A program made the position numbers and the translations under genes. Of a stretch of DNA of 64,000 bases, positions 24,801 through 29,897 are shown one piece after another. The notes beneath the pieces are model-generated. The model saw nothing but the letters and a program-made list of their open reading frames with translations. It made no database searches and was not told where the DNA came from. Origin of the DNA: an uncultured Bacteroidaceae bacterium (GTDB lineage: Bacteria > Bacteroidota > Bacteroidia > Bacteroidales > Bacteroidaceae); NCBI GenBank assembly GCA_905234745.1, contig CAJOJD010000007.1, positions 50,361 to 114,360 on the forward strand, written 5' to 3'. Each line of letters opens with the position of its first letter. Position 1 is the first letter of the stretch.

Positions 24801-26828
24801 GCCCTGCATCTTGTTATTCAGGTTCAGAAGGTCCTCGCTGCGTTTTATATCCTCCTGCTCATCCATGGCGCCCACCATGACCTTATAGCGTGATGCGTTA
24901 ATGGTATGACGCAGCACGGCCTCATAAGCCTCGGCAGGATTACCGCCGTTTTCAACCATCTGTTTATAAACCTGAGACATGTGCTGTCCCAGCTCCTGCG
25001 GAGTTTCCAGTTGGTCTATCATATTAAGCGCAGCATGCTTGTCATCATCGCTCATCTTGGTTTTATCCATGATGTCAAGCAGCTGTGCTTTGGTGTTACT
25101 CTGAGCCTTGGATGCTACACCATACTGGACTGCGGTAGTAGGCAGTGAGAACAAGGCCATTGGTGCAAACGAGCCGGCAGTGATTAACTGCTGATCCACG
25201 GTAGCAAAATCCTTTAGCGCATCCTTATCAACACCTGTAACCACACGCAGCGCGTTTCCGGTCCATTCCTCCACAATCTCCTCAAAGAAACCGTTGTAAC
25301 CAGCCTGTTTCATCGTGGCTGCCACAGGAGAGTTGCGTAATGCCTTGGCCCAGTTGGGGAATTTAACTTTGTTCAGCGGCAAACCAATAAGGTCCATCGG
25401 CTTGCTGCCCACGGTCTCTGACACGTTCTCTATCACAACATCACCGATAGCCTTGGCAATAGCCTTACCTGACAAATCAACACCGCCCTTATCATTGAAA
25501 CGGAGCATGTTATCCTGCAGCATGGCATAGGATGACGGCATTACAGGTGTCATGGCCATAGCCTTTATGGTACCGGACAGCGTTTCGGCTCCCAGTTTTT
25601 TCAGTGTGCCACGTGCTGCACCCTCAACAAGACGGCCTGCGGCCTTCTCTGCCACAGCCTCACCAAAACCTCCGTACATAAGGAAGTCGGCCATAAAGCC
25701 AAGTGACTGTGCTGTGCTCTGTCCTGCCTGATAACGGCGTGAAATACGACTGCGTGACTCATTGCCTATCTTCTCGCTCTGTGCGCCTTCAACCTCGGCT
25801 TTCTTGGCAAACGCCTTGACAAGCTCTTTCTCACCTACATTAAGGTAGTCCAGGTTATCAATGGCACCACTCTCAGCCATCTGCATTATGTTGGCCTGCT
25901 CACCGGCTTTATCCTGTATCTTCTTGATCGCGTCAATAAGGTGCATGTTAAGTCCCGCCTTTGTCAGCCTGGCAATAGAAACAGCGTCTGGTGCACCATC
26001 GGCCACGGCACGCCAAAAGCCGGTCTTGTCTGCGTATCGGGTAGGGGCACTGGCGGTTTTCTTGGCATCCTCCAGCATGAGCCTTGCAGCGACAAGGCTT
26101 TCCCTTGCGCTGTTATAGTCCTTATCACTCTTTCCAACATAAGGATTGACAGCACCGCTGCCCATACCATTACCTGTATATCGAGCATAGTTGTAATCAC
26201 GCTCTGCTTCGGGATTGTCGGCCTTAAGCTGTTTCAGCGCATCATCAATATGTGTGTAATCCTCATCCAGCGATGCGTTCACCGACTTCCAGTATTCCTT
26301 ATAGACAGGATTGTTCTCCTTCTCGGCATACAGCTGTTTAAGCTCATCCTTAATCTCACGCTTACGCTTACGCTCAGGTGAGTTGGCCTGCTCGTTCATG
26401 CGCTGTATGCTTGCCGCATCAGTAAGTCTGGGTGTCTTGGGTATATCCTTATCGGCTCCCAGTCCATTATACTCCTTGTTAAGGGCCTCAATGCGGTTAT
26501 ATGTATCTGTGAGTTTGTCACCCCAGTAGTTGACAGGCTGCACGCGGTTTATCTGAACGTCAGGATGGTCCTGCAGCAGCTGAGCGCTGTTACGTTTCAG
26601 CTTCTCGCCGGACCATAAACCTGAGCCAGCAGGCACACCGTTCAATGACAGCTGGAAACTATCAGTGTCATTGATGTCATCATCAGGGTTTACAGGTGAT
26701 ACGGTTGCTACCTTGGCATCAGGATGATCCTTGAATAACTCATCTTTGTTACGTTCATAACGCTCCTCATCCCAAGTCGCAATCTTGCTGCTGCCTGGAA
26801 TGGTTATGTAATACTGCTTGTCTGTCAT
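6861..26828 (-). CDS. Giant polyvalent protein (6,655 residues), probably virion-packaged and ejected
   Basis: One uninterrupted 20-kb frame. Visible parts: residues 5-102, a tandem repeat around (RN...L..DHPD...V.PVN); about 375-600, hydrophobic helices; H1128-E1129-H1133 in LHEVIAHKGLR, a zincin-like site; about 1390-1760, DdrB-type ParB domain (LSGNDRTMAG near 1478); 1770-3100, several beta modules joined by acidic, Lys- and Gln-rich linkers; about 3130-3500, DarB-like adenine methyltransferase (QFTGWGGLGGYF, LEGSAGIGN near 3200, TNVPFGE near 3265); about 3900-4600, SNF2-type helicase (EVGTGKT near 3930, DEAH near 4113, QRMGRILRQG near 4476); about 5080-5200, RadC/JAB domain (HNHPSG near 5141); 6100-6500, LPD38-like C-terminus with a hydrophobic helix near 6390. 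Such polyvalent proteins are known from phages and conjugative elements as counter-defence devices that enter with DNA. Its place after two internal-virion genes supports ejection. Confidence 0.9.
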   Translation of the reverse strand: MTDKQYYITIPGSSKIATWDEERYERNKDELFKDHPDAKVATVSPVNPDDDINDTDSFQLSLNGVPAGSGLWSGEKLKRNSAQLLQDHPDVQINRVQPVNYWGDKLTDTYNRIEALNKEYNGLGADKDIPKTPRLTDAASIQRMNEQANSPERKRKREIKDELKQLYAEKENNPVYKEYWKSVNASLDEDYTHIDDALKQLKADNPEAERDYNYARYTGNGMGSGAVNPYVGKSDKDYNSARESLVAARLMLEDAKKTASAPTRYADKTGFWRAVADGAPDAVSIARLTKAGLNMHLIDAIKKIQDKAGEQANIMQMAESGAIDNLDYLNVGEKELVKAFAKKAEVEGAQSEKIGNESRSRISRRYQAGQSTAQSLGFMADFLMYGGFGEAVAEKAAGRLVEGAARGTLKKLGAETLSGTIKAMAMTPVMPSSYAMLQDNMLRFNDKGGVDLSGKAIAKAIGDVVIENVSETVGSKPMDLIGLPLNKVKFPNWAKALRNSPVAATMKQAGYNGFFEEIVEEWTGNALRVVTGVDKDALKDFATVDQQLITAGSFAPMALFSLPTTAVQYGVASKAQSNTKAQLLDIMDKTKMSDDDKHAALNMIDQLETPQELGQHMSQVYKQMVENGGNPAEAYEAVLRHTINASRYKVMVGAMDEQEDIKRSEDLLNLNNKMQGRQFWMDRGEGNNKQQVVRRITDAEGNEAYVVGGDAQSLAVVYPDGTNRYINISDLEQGVQDGTMTDTGEMAMNDYLNLDIKEKEQTTEQTRMQTERDTQLNEVRSRLVPGNTVNVGTAEAPVTATIIQLTPDGVILQLEDSTTDQRSFEDMAAVMGTPVTSKTDAELEQDEVNRVEYMNDIKAKADNIAKAGGRLTRDGQDYSVFAVLGWQDSEQGEPQLKVFVRNSNTGENEQLMLSTDEVAQFIGTNEAAGVLERTEPTKKEVEEGPHDIYHDFRNNPLPLKEDGSVDENALWNNDPEAWARWNDERNNDNGADSNDYINAAIGKLQQDAEALMAQRKTELDFTKRNAIDKQLTDIAGRVSSLRDVLERHNQPATAGNNAVTQRIADWQQKLGVKINSYSTLDEIPDERVRKEMQSGRVHTAWYDPKSDSVNFFLPNIADAKMVDSAVLHEVIAHKGLRQLLGSNYDTLLDRVYNELMDDKARQYYSGLVTRTASRKLSEQQTQRMAADEFIAYMAQDMDLSTEESQTLWQRLCEFVKDILDRLNVGGDLTIDDLRELLQASMTSYIQQNGERQQSVLDRIPTTTDKKGSTTYNWEAAPDAATALAGLREAGYEDSLIRQFAKNRSDKLREEKKRLEKRNPATIEELKAVNDQLKENTRIHMFWNDIVALMNKESKEQETRRKDVINTDTTGLPGITERFNAGKRLQGMATTRTLAGGLKIKGHFELVESGAVTPSHNPETFRPTEGYPTNENGSSINDRDYEHDEAAQQSVRQKAGIYDQRAYQEPVIVSRDGVVLSGNDRTMAGMIAADKGTDTQYVESLMQDAPMYGFTDEQVKQYAHPRLVFVLDEDMPYTTETMAMFNQSERKTQNKTEQMVKSGKAVKDTTFAKLADVVSRFDNTADMYRDQTASAELMKVLMADGVLNQQDVEQYMDNGILSRAGQEYIESLIIGYLFNGRDTTVRRLMADGMGNVRRSIVGSLAALTANRTLGEYSLQDIMEDAIAICYEAHKGFGGNVGDYLRQRNLFESDNTESYLYLAKWFAIYLNSGSLEVRAVLDIYNRSYADSAGIEDVFGGRTAQDAIKEITAYIQNRYNDEIQGRTAENGNTADQRSQLEGSPENRTGNQTGTEGTEQGGPVRDSDAQNGTAVTPTDREWAAVKLIEAGADARLPELMSDEEIAEFTDEYEDWEQFNDELGQLYIDLDGDLKSTDKAIKTAAQRRIDTQQALVVRRFKPIEDMVRNLTAKYNLSEEDFIEQTQENPEDEIVTDKLEEAPKYEEGASEKEIQATKFTQDEWEQFVYGGIYITYKSERTGETLEPVMIDDAHFPIYGDHRVIVWRWKTSEYKDRSEATATADYIVKYLKANRFRATETKYVKNQYGFWTEGGHNGCSNPLFVRLPSVKKSQYSSSTYIQYFRDDDGLWDISGSADYEMGGGSLSMSRHLFNTKSDALRAAIVALENFRKEHPGNHYNLKDVDNLIEHLKTKVLPLAMKEDGEIDVVPDTLAVQGELFTFDNRADKQPKKGKAKTKKETKKPAAKKAAPKKVVQTDEGEDETEETNGRKVEPTETISFPDSENRIYLYEQGGKWESKVEVHADNGNMSGGPANPSNYPYNTREDAIRHALNYAQWYAKNIAGGTGIGHTGIDRFVEQVNLTQIQSAEPTAPAYGSQNTIITADKYEELKRKMREKLSNLNVGFDPEVFFIGAQMAAFHVEAGARKFVDFAKRMIEDLGDAIRPYLKSIYNGARDLPGMEPYRDDMDSAADVDAIDVNAITLDEQAAETVEETQEEVTEEEETETETETEPEQQAEDELDVHEGDLVVLKKKPQGFDGALKVVGRNTDGTYNLEYNPTGFLPVTMMNVDADDFIPFVRHHREDISEQRREVEAQQPQESAPAAEQTAGKTVGEIGTYTHTKTGREMSIVRLTGDRLSADEFKELKARAKELGGYYSSYGGAKGFLFDNVEDATKFNNLEYETEQTDEQTATDTAAIVSQAASVAEQAQSIAQTEEPAEPERAAETITAIDEQLDKIDGQLALLGYYTADTSDRSKFHESYGYMKSAEEKARKDAEKLARKLAADLGIEVDKKRIAKTNVAPAGGDVTFRLPLKEGRELYVNIEVTPTTVAEYNSYMRGEDYLPGYGDDLAVGVGPMGKNTAILYRVENTNGVGGFERYGSNNFAPYNVTYQDLLSGIRRVAREFLPEQVETPAAATAQSVDEKAEKPSKTGKSKKKEVNSQSSGDGLMGDLFADIYHMEDEQEENEPAPQDAAVNAPAKEVVTELNGYKIGDRVLYTDYTGKTQEATIYEFDGGRPVLDSGFAPVMYELVEWDNIKPIDNGLEGNDAVRTQGLPADNTRPAEGEGGSAASVPETDRQEAGGADRAGESGGQSGEQPGGSVRRIPRLSGQNKRNNHVSKGEAVYPKTPAARFKANIAAIRLLKELQTEGKQATKEQMAVLRQFTGWGGLGGYFNNSYSEENRELRSLLTGDEFDAAQLSINTAYYTPTEIIDTLWDVAAKLGFQGGKILEGSAGIGNILASIPKGMNEASQITAVELDNITGGILEQLYPDAQVYIRGFETVDIDNASVDLAITNVPFGENLKIYDAKEKDLTRLFGSKIHDFCIAKNIRKLRPGGVGIFISSRGTLDSSSRKLRQWIVNEGGCDVIGAFRLNNETFVGTGATADIIVVRKRVNNQVSPDAIDVTGTEVVRSEEYETGETEYNRKEHRFEPIIGRATMEMNTYFTQHPEYMGGEMAFGFEKGNTYRAGSAALYPSDKIDQAKRLKKWVSQMKEYEPMEVTPAAMTTAALEDTQGVKEGQLIVNSKGEICQSRRGKAVPVPGINSNKVKGKYTKAQVLADYDALKAAIKETLDYQLKNESDEGLQPLLKKLNRVYDDFVKKYGYLTRNASISFLKNDVEYSATEQVEIYKEKKDMDGKVTADVKKAQLFYVRQLNAPVTPTPETVQDGVIVSMNQFGRINIPFIAQAMNLSEDKVREDILAAGVGFEEPASGEVVIEYEYLSGNVREKLEYANEHNTDGRYDNNIKALQNVIPADIPAHLIEFSLGSDWLPVSLYVDYAREKFGVNDRFQPVKVGGSWQLKEDSIYYIDGRNEQNRSAGVTSNALNMTVYGHELMIAAMNNKTVEFKKTETVGDEKETRRDKEATAAATTKMNELRDDFKEWARQKMQGDEELAAHVSKIYNDLFNAMVPKQIRDIYVPEHFNGMANVLANGKPLSLRPHQARAVIRSTTEPVILAHEVGTGKTFTLITAAMEMRRLGTAKKPMIVVQNATLGQFVSSAKELYPSARILTLSEQDHTAEGRGAFYAKIRYNDWDLIIVPQSVFEMMPDSEERRRAFIQSKIEEKEYILSQVEQSGDQNVRRSLQQEIADLKYEYETGEKPTKNKKKDSKRQAESINNTKVKAQRQLDRRTDDVSNFDEMGIDALLIDEAHAYKHLGFATAMQRGVKGVDVKSSKRSAGVFLKTRSIFDRVGWKNVVFATGTPISNTAAEIWTFMKYLLPDDFMWKNHIYYFDDFVRNFGSIQQNLEFTISGKFKETTRFAAYSNLPELVRIWMTIADVVLTKEAVAGGGETLNDKVPRMEDWTDEKGEKHENQVRDIYLPQSASLTTIMAAVRAELERFENMSGKEKQENRTLPLNMFTIAKKAAIDTRLVSTDSPDEPQSKTNSVVEETLKALEDSKRYKGTCALFCDIYQRKDFEGGRKVTRFNLFDEIKRKLIARGVPADQIIIMESGMSTAAKEKIFAKVNNGEIRVIMGTTATLGTGVNIQERLFFEAHLDAPDRPMDYTQRMGRILRQGNLHKEWGIPVRVIRFGVEDSLDVTAYQRLSTKSKFINSVMDSKHLLQNGMEDRVLEEEEEGEFDNPVAILSGSEYALLKTQAERELRKLQSKKEQHRQDQIYIENKLKKNNTQLGLAESNQAKYQQALDNTIKAFPDGIVKEIAVEGVKCKDDKAVAAAVKAKIQEPISAIIADLRRLHDERHEEKHTYTMTFDGVKANVIVNMVSTYGYDFNKGEFNTKVSSQLQFVCDECGFTEPVDMPGGYTAAKDIVEYFKLNVANGSRMRHNLELLSEHIDRLKKDNELMLARKGKPFTDEDKLKEQTKLVEDLTEKMKVELAAKEAKYAEELKKNPSSFVLHTELADEDINSDDDSTPSYQTVTGNATQILDYYENPDGIYSYMSEEGLVSAVEMSNVLMDDERVRDLVDEYRRLDAIDREEGRRDLTGGEMQDLVEFELLPLLREIAEQEQEQLGVKISGQPSGNVRGAKKVLTDNQVKMLSYVTGMNEDEIRTLNDEGDGLSAENAIFASNNRTNERGTVDIQRQTGRTADSDAGRRADAVRRSGDSQTGVPSEQSTDDIVKPLRKLEPGETCLVERKLSEAGDFSFIGRDRIESLEDVAYIFRKLETKAVENSFIVFVKDGKPTVLHVGMGHIDAVNVDLSPLTVMMKEIKPDKVYFVHNHPSGNIISSTNDRKLWAEMQKILGKKLEPGIIIDTTRGVYGTYMDEFDSSMPENFTGREGDVKIPTYRFDEIVFSKDYDPVRGERILTSRDVAAYVSSHRLGERDKISVLCINRNNIVVGNFFLPYTGLDDVKTINKIAVDCAYYAGITNAPAVVVYGSGVDPRTTNQLDTVAGRIIKTFLNANGTILLDMVGGETANDGGLYNYYSYKDHGRLSEPDIEYGGSADEIRYQTVEPTDYEDSAADMTERSKAVGANLGVGVEVINEPKNSFKSSYQDGKLTINIGSLNGDSPLEAALMAMSREMPLSDILGGDAVREFAQQLYRELPEFRQKVVEIAQQSYGWDTARAMMEYLGSMAESTTDDAESQDTWSTIETAFNDMLDKVLDKAPMGWKWVEGRALRYILFQNAHQGDKSIATIARGAALAHNQGLSVADNEIRTDGAQAARVQQAQERTVESAANLYNRVVSRMWSRMDETYRDQFQSVNTLVDALEKASGKKAQGFEDIRKSLNQQSSKGLAAMQKWEREHWDKMMKAVQAIIDERGLSYDEVERYLMLKHGVERNDVFAKRDARAFYQAIHDAKVTSIQEFAKQHPDVSDEEIKKRISREDDILDRHFVAIESGTDSKYKELREKDYGGLTGLYSKYENINPYDPTTETQEEYEKRLLAARKPMFDNMTDMELAADAEIADFEKRMGSDLMTELWNQINGATKAVLKHQYDANMMSRGQYEHVRDMFKYYVPLRGFAETTPEDMYSYYTSNADATFVAPLKQAKGRKTRAESPLAYIGAMASSAIAADIKNESKLALYYFVSNRHKDNDLVLVSDVWYVKQVDENGDALLDDEGRTIFEPQYPPFTEALSTDQAKAEYEQWENEMKQLAREHRAFRGVRELDKQRLNYVVNTSKQQVKSHIIAFKLGGRDMFMFINGNPRAAQAINGELNVDASKNEFTKATLKFLRAFASLNTSLNPEFWLSNLQRDTLFALMSVNIKEDKAYNEAFRKNLKQALKVVRMKRDLQNGKLGTGELEQNYRSFVENGGVTGYTSVRGTDVWEAEIKKYTGDTRTAIERAGAALDAVQEFGESFEQMTRFAAYLTSREQGKSVVESVADAKELTVNFNRKGSGKGITWKESEFLRTREGRKLNDIERLFAVSASMLSVYGRHAIMFFNASVQGLNAMYQLAQKDKSKLGLWVGGYLMLGAMNAVLHAMLDGDGDDDDQYLDVPDYERRNNMLLGLKGVYLKWALPQEARVFYGMGDMIVNHSLGREPHRNIVGEVASMIGEIAPLDATSGLAAVLPSITTPVVEVIQNEDYKGARVYNDNRFLSDEEKKHIPAYRDPLKNTSKVYLALSEALNWISGGNEYEAGAVNWNPNIMEHIVEGYTGGLGTTVGKGLKFMENALGGEVKISDTPFLRRLMTWNDDRYRNAHVTDLYYYYREVAQDTERRLKEAMKAGDEKQYKKVTGSYDYKVLEVWKRYEKEMDAYDKYLRLIDVKDRKQRKQITREHDALRARMIRDISDLK

Positions 26829-26843
26829 ATCGTCAAGAGTGAA

Positions 26844-28319
26844 TTATTTGTATTTCTTGTCCCAGTCTGTGTCACCAGTCTGCTGGGGTGCCGGCGCTGG
26901 TGCGCCAGTAGGATATTGTGTTGTCGGACGCTGGAACATCGGTGTATAACCGTCACCAGCCCACGCAGGCTGTTGCTGCGGCTGCTCCTGAACAGGCTGT
27001 TCACCCACGTCATAAGCGTTTATGGAAACTCTGCGCAAGGCATCAACAAGAGTGGGGGAGTACATGATAGCTGTCTGTATCTGAGTACCCAGGTCGGTAC
27101 CTGTCAGCTTACCTTCTGCAAACAGGTCGCCTTTAGAACCTTTTAACTGGTTAACGATAGCATCCAGGTCAAATCCTCCAGCCTTTAATTCCTTCTTTAC
27201 CTTTGCATCCTTGGCATAAGACAGAAGGGTGTTTTTAAGGCTGTTGGGGTGTATATACATCACCACTGCGTTGCGGTCACCATAAGCAGGTATTTCAAGG
27301 GCCTGCGCGCCCATTTTCTTGGCTGCCGTGGCTGGATCATAACTGAACCCTCCATTACCGTCAGGGACAAGGCCCTGCTTTAGCATTTCTATCTGGAACC
27401 TGGTCTCATTAGCACGGTCACGCTGCGCTATACCTGCCAACTCAACATCCTGTCCGCGCAGCTGAGCCTCAATCCTTTTGGCCGCCAGCTCGTCAGCAAC
27501 ACCATTACGACCGCGCTCATACGCCTCATCTTCCTCAGCTTTCTGCTGCTGTGCCAAAGCAATGGCATTGGAGCCTTTAGACTGGAGCAGTTTCAGCTGC
27601 TCGGCAATCTGCTCCTTGGTAAACTGGTATTTGGCGTTTTCACCGGCCATTTGCTGCTGGCGCAGTTTCTCACGCATACGGTCCAGCCGTTCACGCTCCT
27701 GCAGTCGGTGCTGGTCTGCCTCACGCATCCAGTCCTGAGTAAATGTCTTGGGCTGCTGGTTGACGGCACCGCGGCTGGTACCTATAAGGTTAACCAGCGA
27801 ACTGGCAAACTCCGTCACACCTGCAAACACACTCTTATTGGTGTCAATCTGCTTTTGCAGTTCAGCCTCTTTCTTGGCCTCTCTGAGGTCATTCTGATAA
27901 CCTTCCACTATCCGGCCCAGAAAGTTCTGATAGTTGGTGTCATTCTCCTTGTTGGCATTAAAAGCATCCTCGGCAGCCCTCTCCATATTTGCGTTCTGCT
28001 GCTGCATAGCAGTAGATACGGTCCTCTTCACCTCAACACCTCCGTCACCGGTGCCTTCATCCGCATCGGTATCAGCGTCAGGTGTATTTGTTGGCTGAGT
28101 AGTGGCAGGTGCTCCGTTAGGGTTCTCGGGTGCAGTAGGAGCACCCGGTATAGAACCAGCGGCCTGCTGCTGTTGTAGCTGTTCGGCCTGCTGTCTCTCC
28201 AGTTCCGCTTGTGCTGCGGCCTGAGCGACCAGCCGTTCCTGCTCCTCGCGCCTTATGCGCTCCTGCTCCTCCAGCTCGTTCTGGAGTTCCATTGTCTGCT
28301 GTGAATTTGTTGACGGCAT
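26844..28319 (-). CDS. Internal virion (ejection) protein B-like, 491 residues
   Basis: Coiled-coil N-terminus rich in Gln, Glu and Arg (residues 10-60), a Pro/Thr/Asp linker (60-110), a long helical region with KLRQQQMAGEN (about 210-300), a small globular part (350-430) and a low-complexity Gln/Pro C-terminus ending DTDWDKKYK. No enzyme motif. It stops 15 bases before the giant gene starts, so the two are co-translated. Order small protein, this protein, giant protein matches the gp14-gp15-gp16 core genes of T7-like phages in arrangement and size order, not in recognisable sequence. Role as an internal core or ejection protein is inference from that order. Confidence 0.6.
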   Translation of the reverse strand: MPSTNSQQTMELQNELEEQERIRREEQERLVAQAAAQAELERQQAEQLQQQQAAGSIPGAPTAPENPNGAPATTQPTNTPDADTDADEGTGDGGVEVKRTVSTAMQQQNANMERAAEDAFNANKENDTNYQNFLGRIVEGYQNDLREAKKEAELQKQIDTNKSVFAGVTEFASSLVNLIGTSRGAVNQQPKTFTQDWMREADQHRLQERERLDRMREKLRQQQMAGENAKYQFTKEQIAEQLKLLQSKGSNAIALAQQQKAEEDEAYERGRNGVADELAAKRIEAQLRGQDVELAGIAQRDRANETRFQIEMLKQGLVPDGNGGFSYDPATAAKKMGAQALEIPAYGDRNAVVMYIHPNSLKNTLLSYAKDAKVKKELKAGGFDLDAIVNQLKGSKGDLFAEGKLTGTDLGTQIQTAIMYSPTLVDALRRVSINAYDVGEQPVQEQPQQQPAWAGDGYTPMFQRPTTQYPTGAPAPAPQQTGDTDWDKKYK

Positions 28320-28336
28320 GATGCGTGAGTGTTAGG

Positions 28337-28930
28337 TTAATTCTTCTTTTTGAATATATCAGACCATTCCTTGTCTTTCAGCGCATCCACAAGAGAGCCA
28401 CCCATCTGTACGGCAGCAGCCGAAGCCTGGCTGCCAGCCTGTGCTGTCTGCTGTGCCTGCTGCATATTCTGCTGGTATCCGGCATTAGCTATGTTCTGAG
28501 ACATGCCGTTGTCCATACCCAGATACATCTGGTCAATCTTATCCTGATTAGCGGCACCTGCAGCAGCAATATCGGCAATGGTTTCACCCATAGCCCTGTT
28601 AGCCGCCTCCTTTTCGGCGGCCAGCGCAGCCTCACTGCCACCAGCCACTATGTTAGTGGCGCGTGACTGATTGTAACGCTCGTTAATCAGCTCGCGCTGT
28701 TTGGTAAGCGCAGCCTGCACATCGGCACGTCTTGTATAGTCCTGATTGCTGCGTATGTTATACCAGTTCTCAATCTTACGGCGTTGAGCCTCGGTCTCCT
28801 GGTTATAGGCTTGGCGTGCTGCATCAGCCTGTTGTTTGGATTTTCTTGCTGCGATGCCGGTACTGGCCAGACTCGACACGCCACTTATGATAGCCGCTAC
28901 TATAGCAGGCGCTATTGCCATTGTAAGCAT
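28337..28930 (-). CDS. Internal virion (ejection) protein A-like, 197 residues
   Basis: I start at ATG 28930 (MLTMAIAPAIVAAI); the longer frame would use TTG inside a terminator tail. An N-terminal hydrophobic helix (residues 4-25, Ala/Ile/Gly-rich) is followed by a long Ala/Gln/Arg helical region and an Ala/Gly-rich stretch. Small proteins with one hydrophobic helix and Ala/Gln-rich helices are typical first ejection proteins or DNA pilot proteins of podoviruses and microviruses. The frame stops 18 bases before the next gene. It follows the strong terminator at 28973-28994, so it opens a new transcript. Confidence 0.65.
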   Translation of the reverse strand: MLTMAIAPAIVAAIISGVSSLASTGIAARKSKQQADAARQAYNQETEAQRRKIENWYNIRSNQDYTRRADVQAALTKQRELINERYNQSRATNIVAGGSEAALAAEKEAANRAMGETIADIAAAGAANQDKIDQMYLGMDNGMSQNIANAGYQQNMQQAQQTAQAGSQASAAAVQMGGSLVDALKDKEWSDIFKKKN

Positions 28931-28962
28931 TGTAATGTAATTTGAGTTTATAAACCACCCCA

Positions 28963-28994
28963 AAATAAAAAAAGACCACTCCTAAGAGCAGTCT
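28963..28994 (-). terminator. Rho-independent terminator
   Basis: Minus-strand AGACTGCT / AGTGGTCT stem with a six-base loop, followed directly by a run of seven T and an ATTTTG tail. It ends the transcript of the head/adaptor genes (29042-30806) and separates it from the ejection-protein genes. Confidence 0.85.
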
Positions 28995-29010
28995 ATTTTA
29001 GCCCACACCA
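28991..29010 (-). promoter_or_regulatory. Phage motif GGTGTGGGCTAAAATAGAC, copy 2
   Basis: Minus-strand GGTGTGGGCTAAAATAGAC just before the terminator stem and about 60 bases before the ejection protein start. It shares 18 of 19 bases with the copy at 30854-30873. Confidence 0.55.
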
Positions 29011-29041
29011 GCGGCAAACTACATTAAACTATTATAGTATC

Positions 29042-29359
29042 TCAACCTATTTCCTCACGCATCTCCTCCAGCTCCTCGCGGTACGTCTGAACAGGTATAG
29101 CGTCCTTATGCTCTATGGCACTCAGTTTAGGTATCACATAAGGTATCAGGTCCTTCATTATCTTAGCTCGGTCCGCTGGATCTTTTATTGCATCCAGGTC
29201 ATCGGCCAGTTTGGCTTTCTGCTTGCCGATACCCTCGCCGCTGACGTATGCCATGACAATAGGAGCCAGCGCGTTCTTAACCTCGCTGGTGACCTTATTA
29301 GGCGTACCCTTTACGCGCCCACCTAATCGGCCTTTGCCGTCATTCTTTGGTCGTGCCAT
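29042..29359 (-). CDS. Small terminase-like or DNA-binding protein (105 residues)
   Basis: N-terminal basic segment KNDGKGRLGGRVKGTPNKVT resembles the GRxKGxxNK DNA-binding start (DUF5681-like) that is often found on proteins beside phage terminases. The rest is a helical Lys/Asp-rich body ending in an EEL-EEM-EEIG acidic tail. It could be the small terminase subunit, which recognises phage DNA for packaging. It overlaps closely with the gene upstream (stop 29361). The large subunit is not found nearby, so the call is tentative. Confidence 0.5.
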   Translation of the reverse strand: MARPKNDGKGRLGGRVKGTPNKVTSEVKNALAPIVMAYVSGEGIGKQKAKLADDLDAIKDPADRAKIMKDLIPYVIPKLSAIEHKDAIPVQTYREELEEMREEIG

Positions 29360-29360
29360 A

Positions 29361-29897
29361 TCAACGCGGATTTCTTGGTCTGCCCCACGGATTTAGCGGA
29401 GGAATAATGATAGTGTCTGGAATCATGGTGTTGTTAATTTCTGCCTCCAGCGTGTCCAGCTCGGCGGCATACACCGCGCTCTGATTACTGCCCATACCGG
29501 CGGCATACCAGTCATACAAGGCACCATACACCAGGTATCGGTGGATATAAGTAACCACGGATTTAAGCAGCTCATCCTTAAGGATTGCAGGGACAATCAG
29601 GTGATACTCTATGTAATCATTAGCCTGCAGCTCATCATCGGCAATAACCGTCACCTCCTCGGCCTTAATAAAACGCCTGAGCATCTTACGCACCTGTGCC
29701 TCACGAAACTCCACGTTACGCGCCATAAGGTGGCCGTCAAGGCTTTCCTTGGCGTCACTGCTCATTGCATCACGCTGCTGCGGACTGGGCACACTCGATA
29801 CCTCAGCATACTTGTATGTCAGAGAGTCAATATCATTATAGATACCCTGTTTGCGTATCTTGATGGTACGCTCTTTATTCTCCTCCTGCTGGCTCAT
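29361..29897 (-). CDS. Helical virion-region protein (178 residues), paralogue group member 3
   Basis: A mostly helical protein with an amphipathic core near residues 115-140 (VVTYIHRYLVYGALYDWYAAGMG) and a Pro-rich tail ending NPWGRPRNPR. The same Y-rich helical core occurs in the two proteins encoded directly upstream. Overlaps the upstream gene by 23 bases, so translation is coupled. In phages, a small helical protein between terminase and structural genes is often a head-tail adaptor (gp6/gp8-like); this is inference from place and shape. Confidence 0.5.
   Translation of the reverse strand: MSQQEENKERTIKIRKQGIYNDIDSLTYKYAEVSSVPSPQQRDAMSSDAKESLDGHLMARNVEFREAQVRKMLRRFIKAEEVTVIADDELQANDYIEYHLIVPAILKDELLKSVVTYIHRYLVYGALYDWYAAGMGSNQSAVYAAELDTLEAEINNTMIPDTIIIPPLNPWGRPRNPR

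Noticed and set aside
6909-26529. Many plus-strand frames of 60-200 residues opposite the giant gene
   Set aside because: They are antisense shadows of a strongly biased coding frame, with no start context or known domain.
28931-28963. Upstream start of the first ejection protein
   Set aside because: The start would be TTG within the T-rich tail of a terminator; ATG 28930 is more credible.
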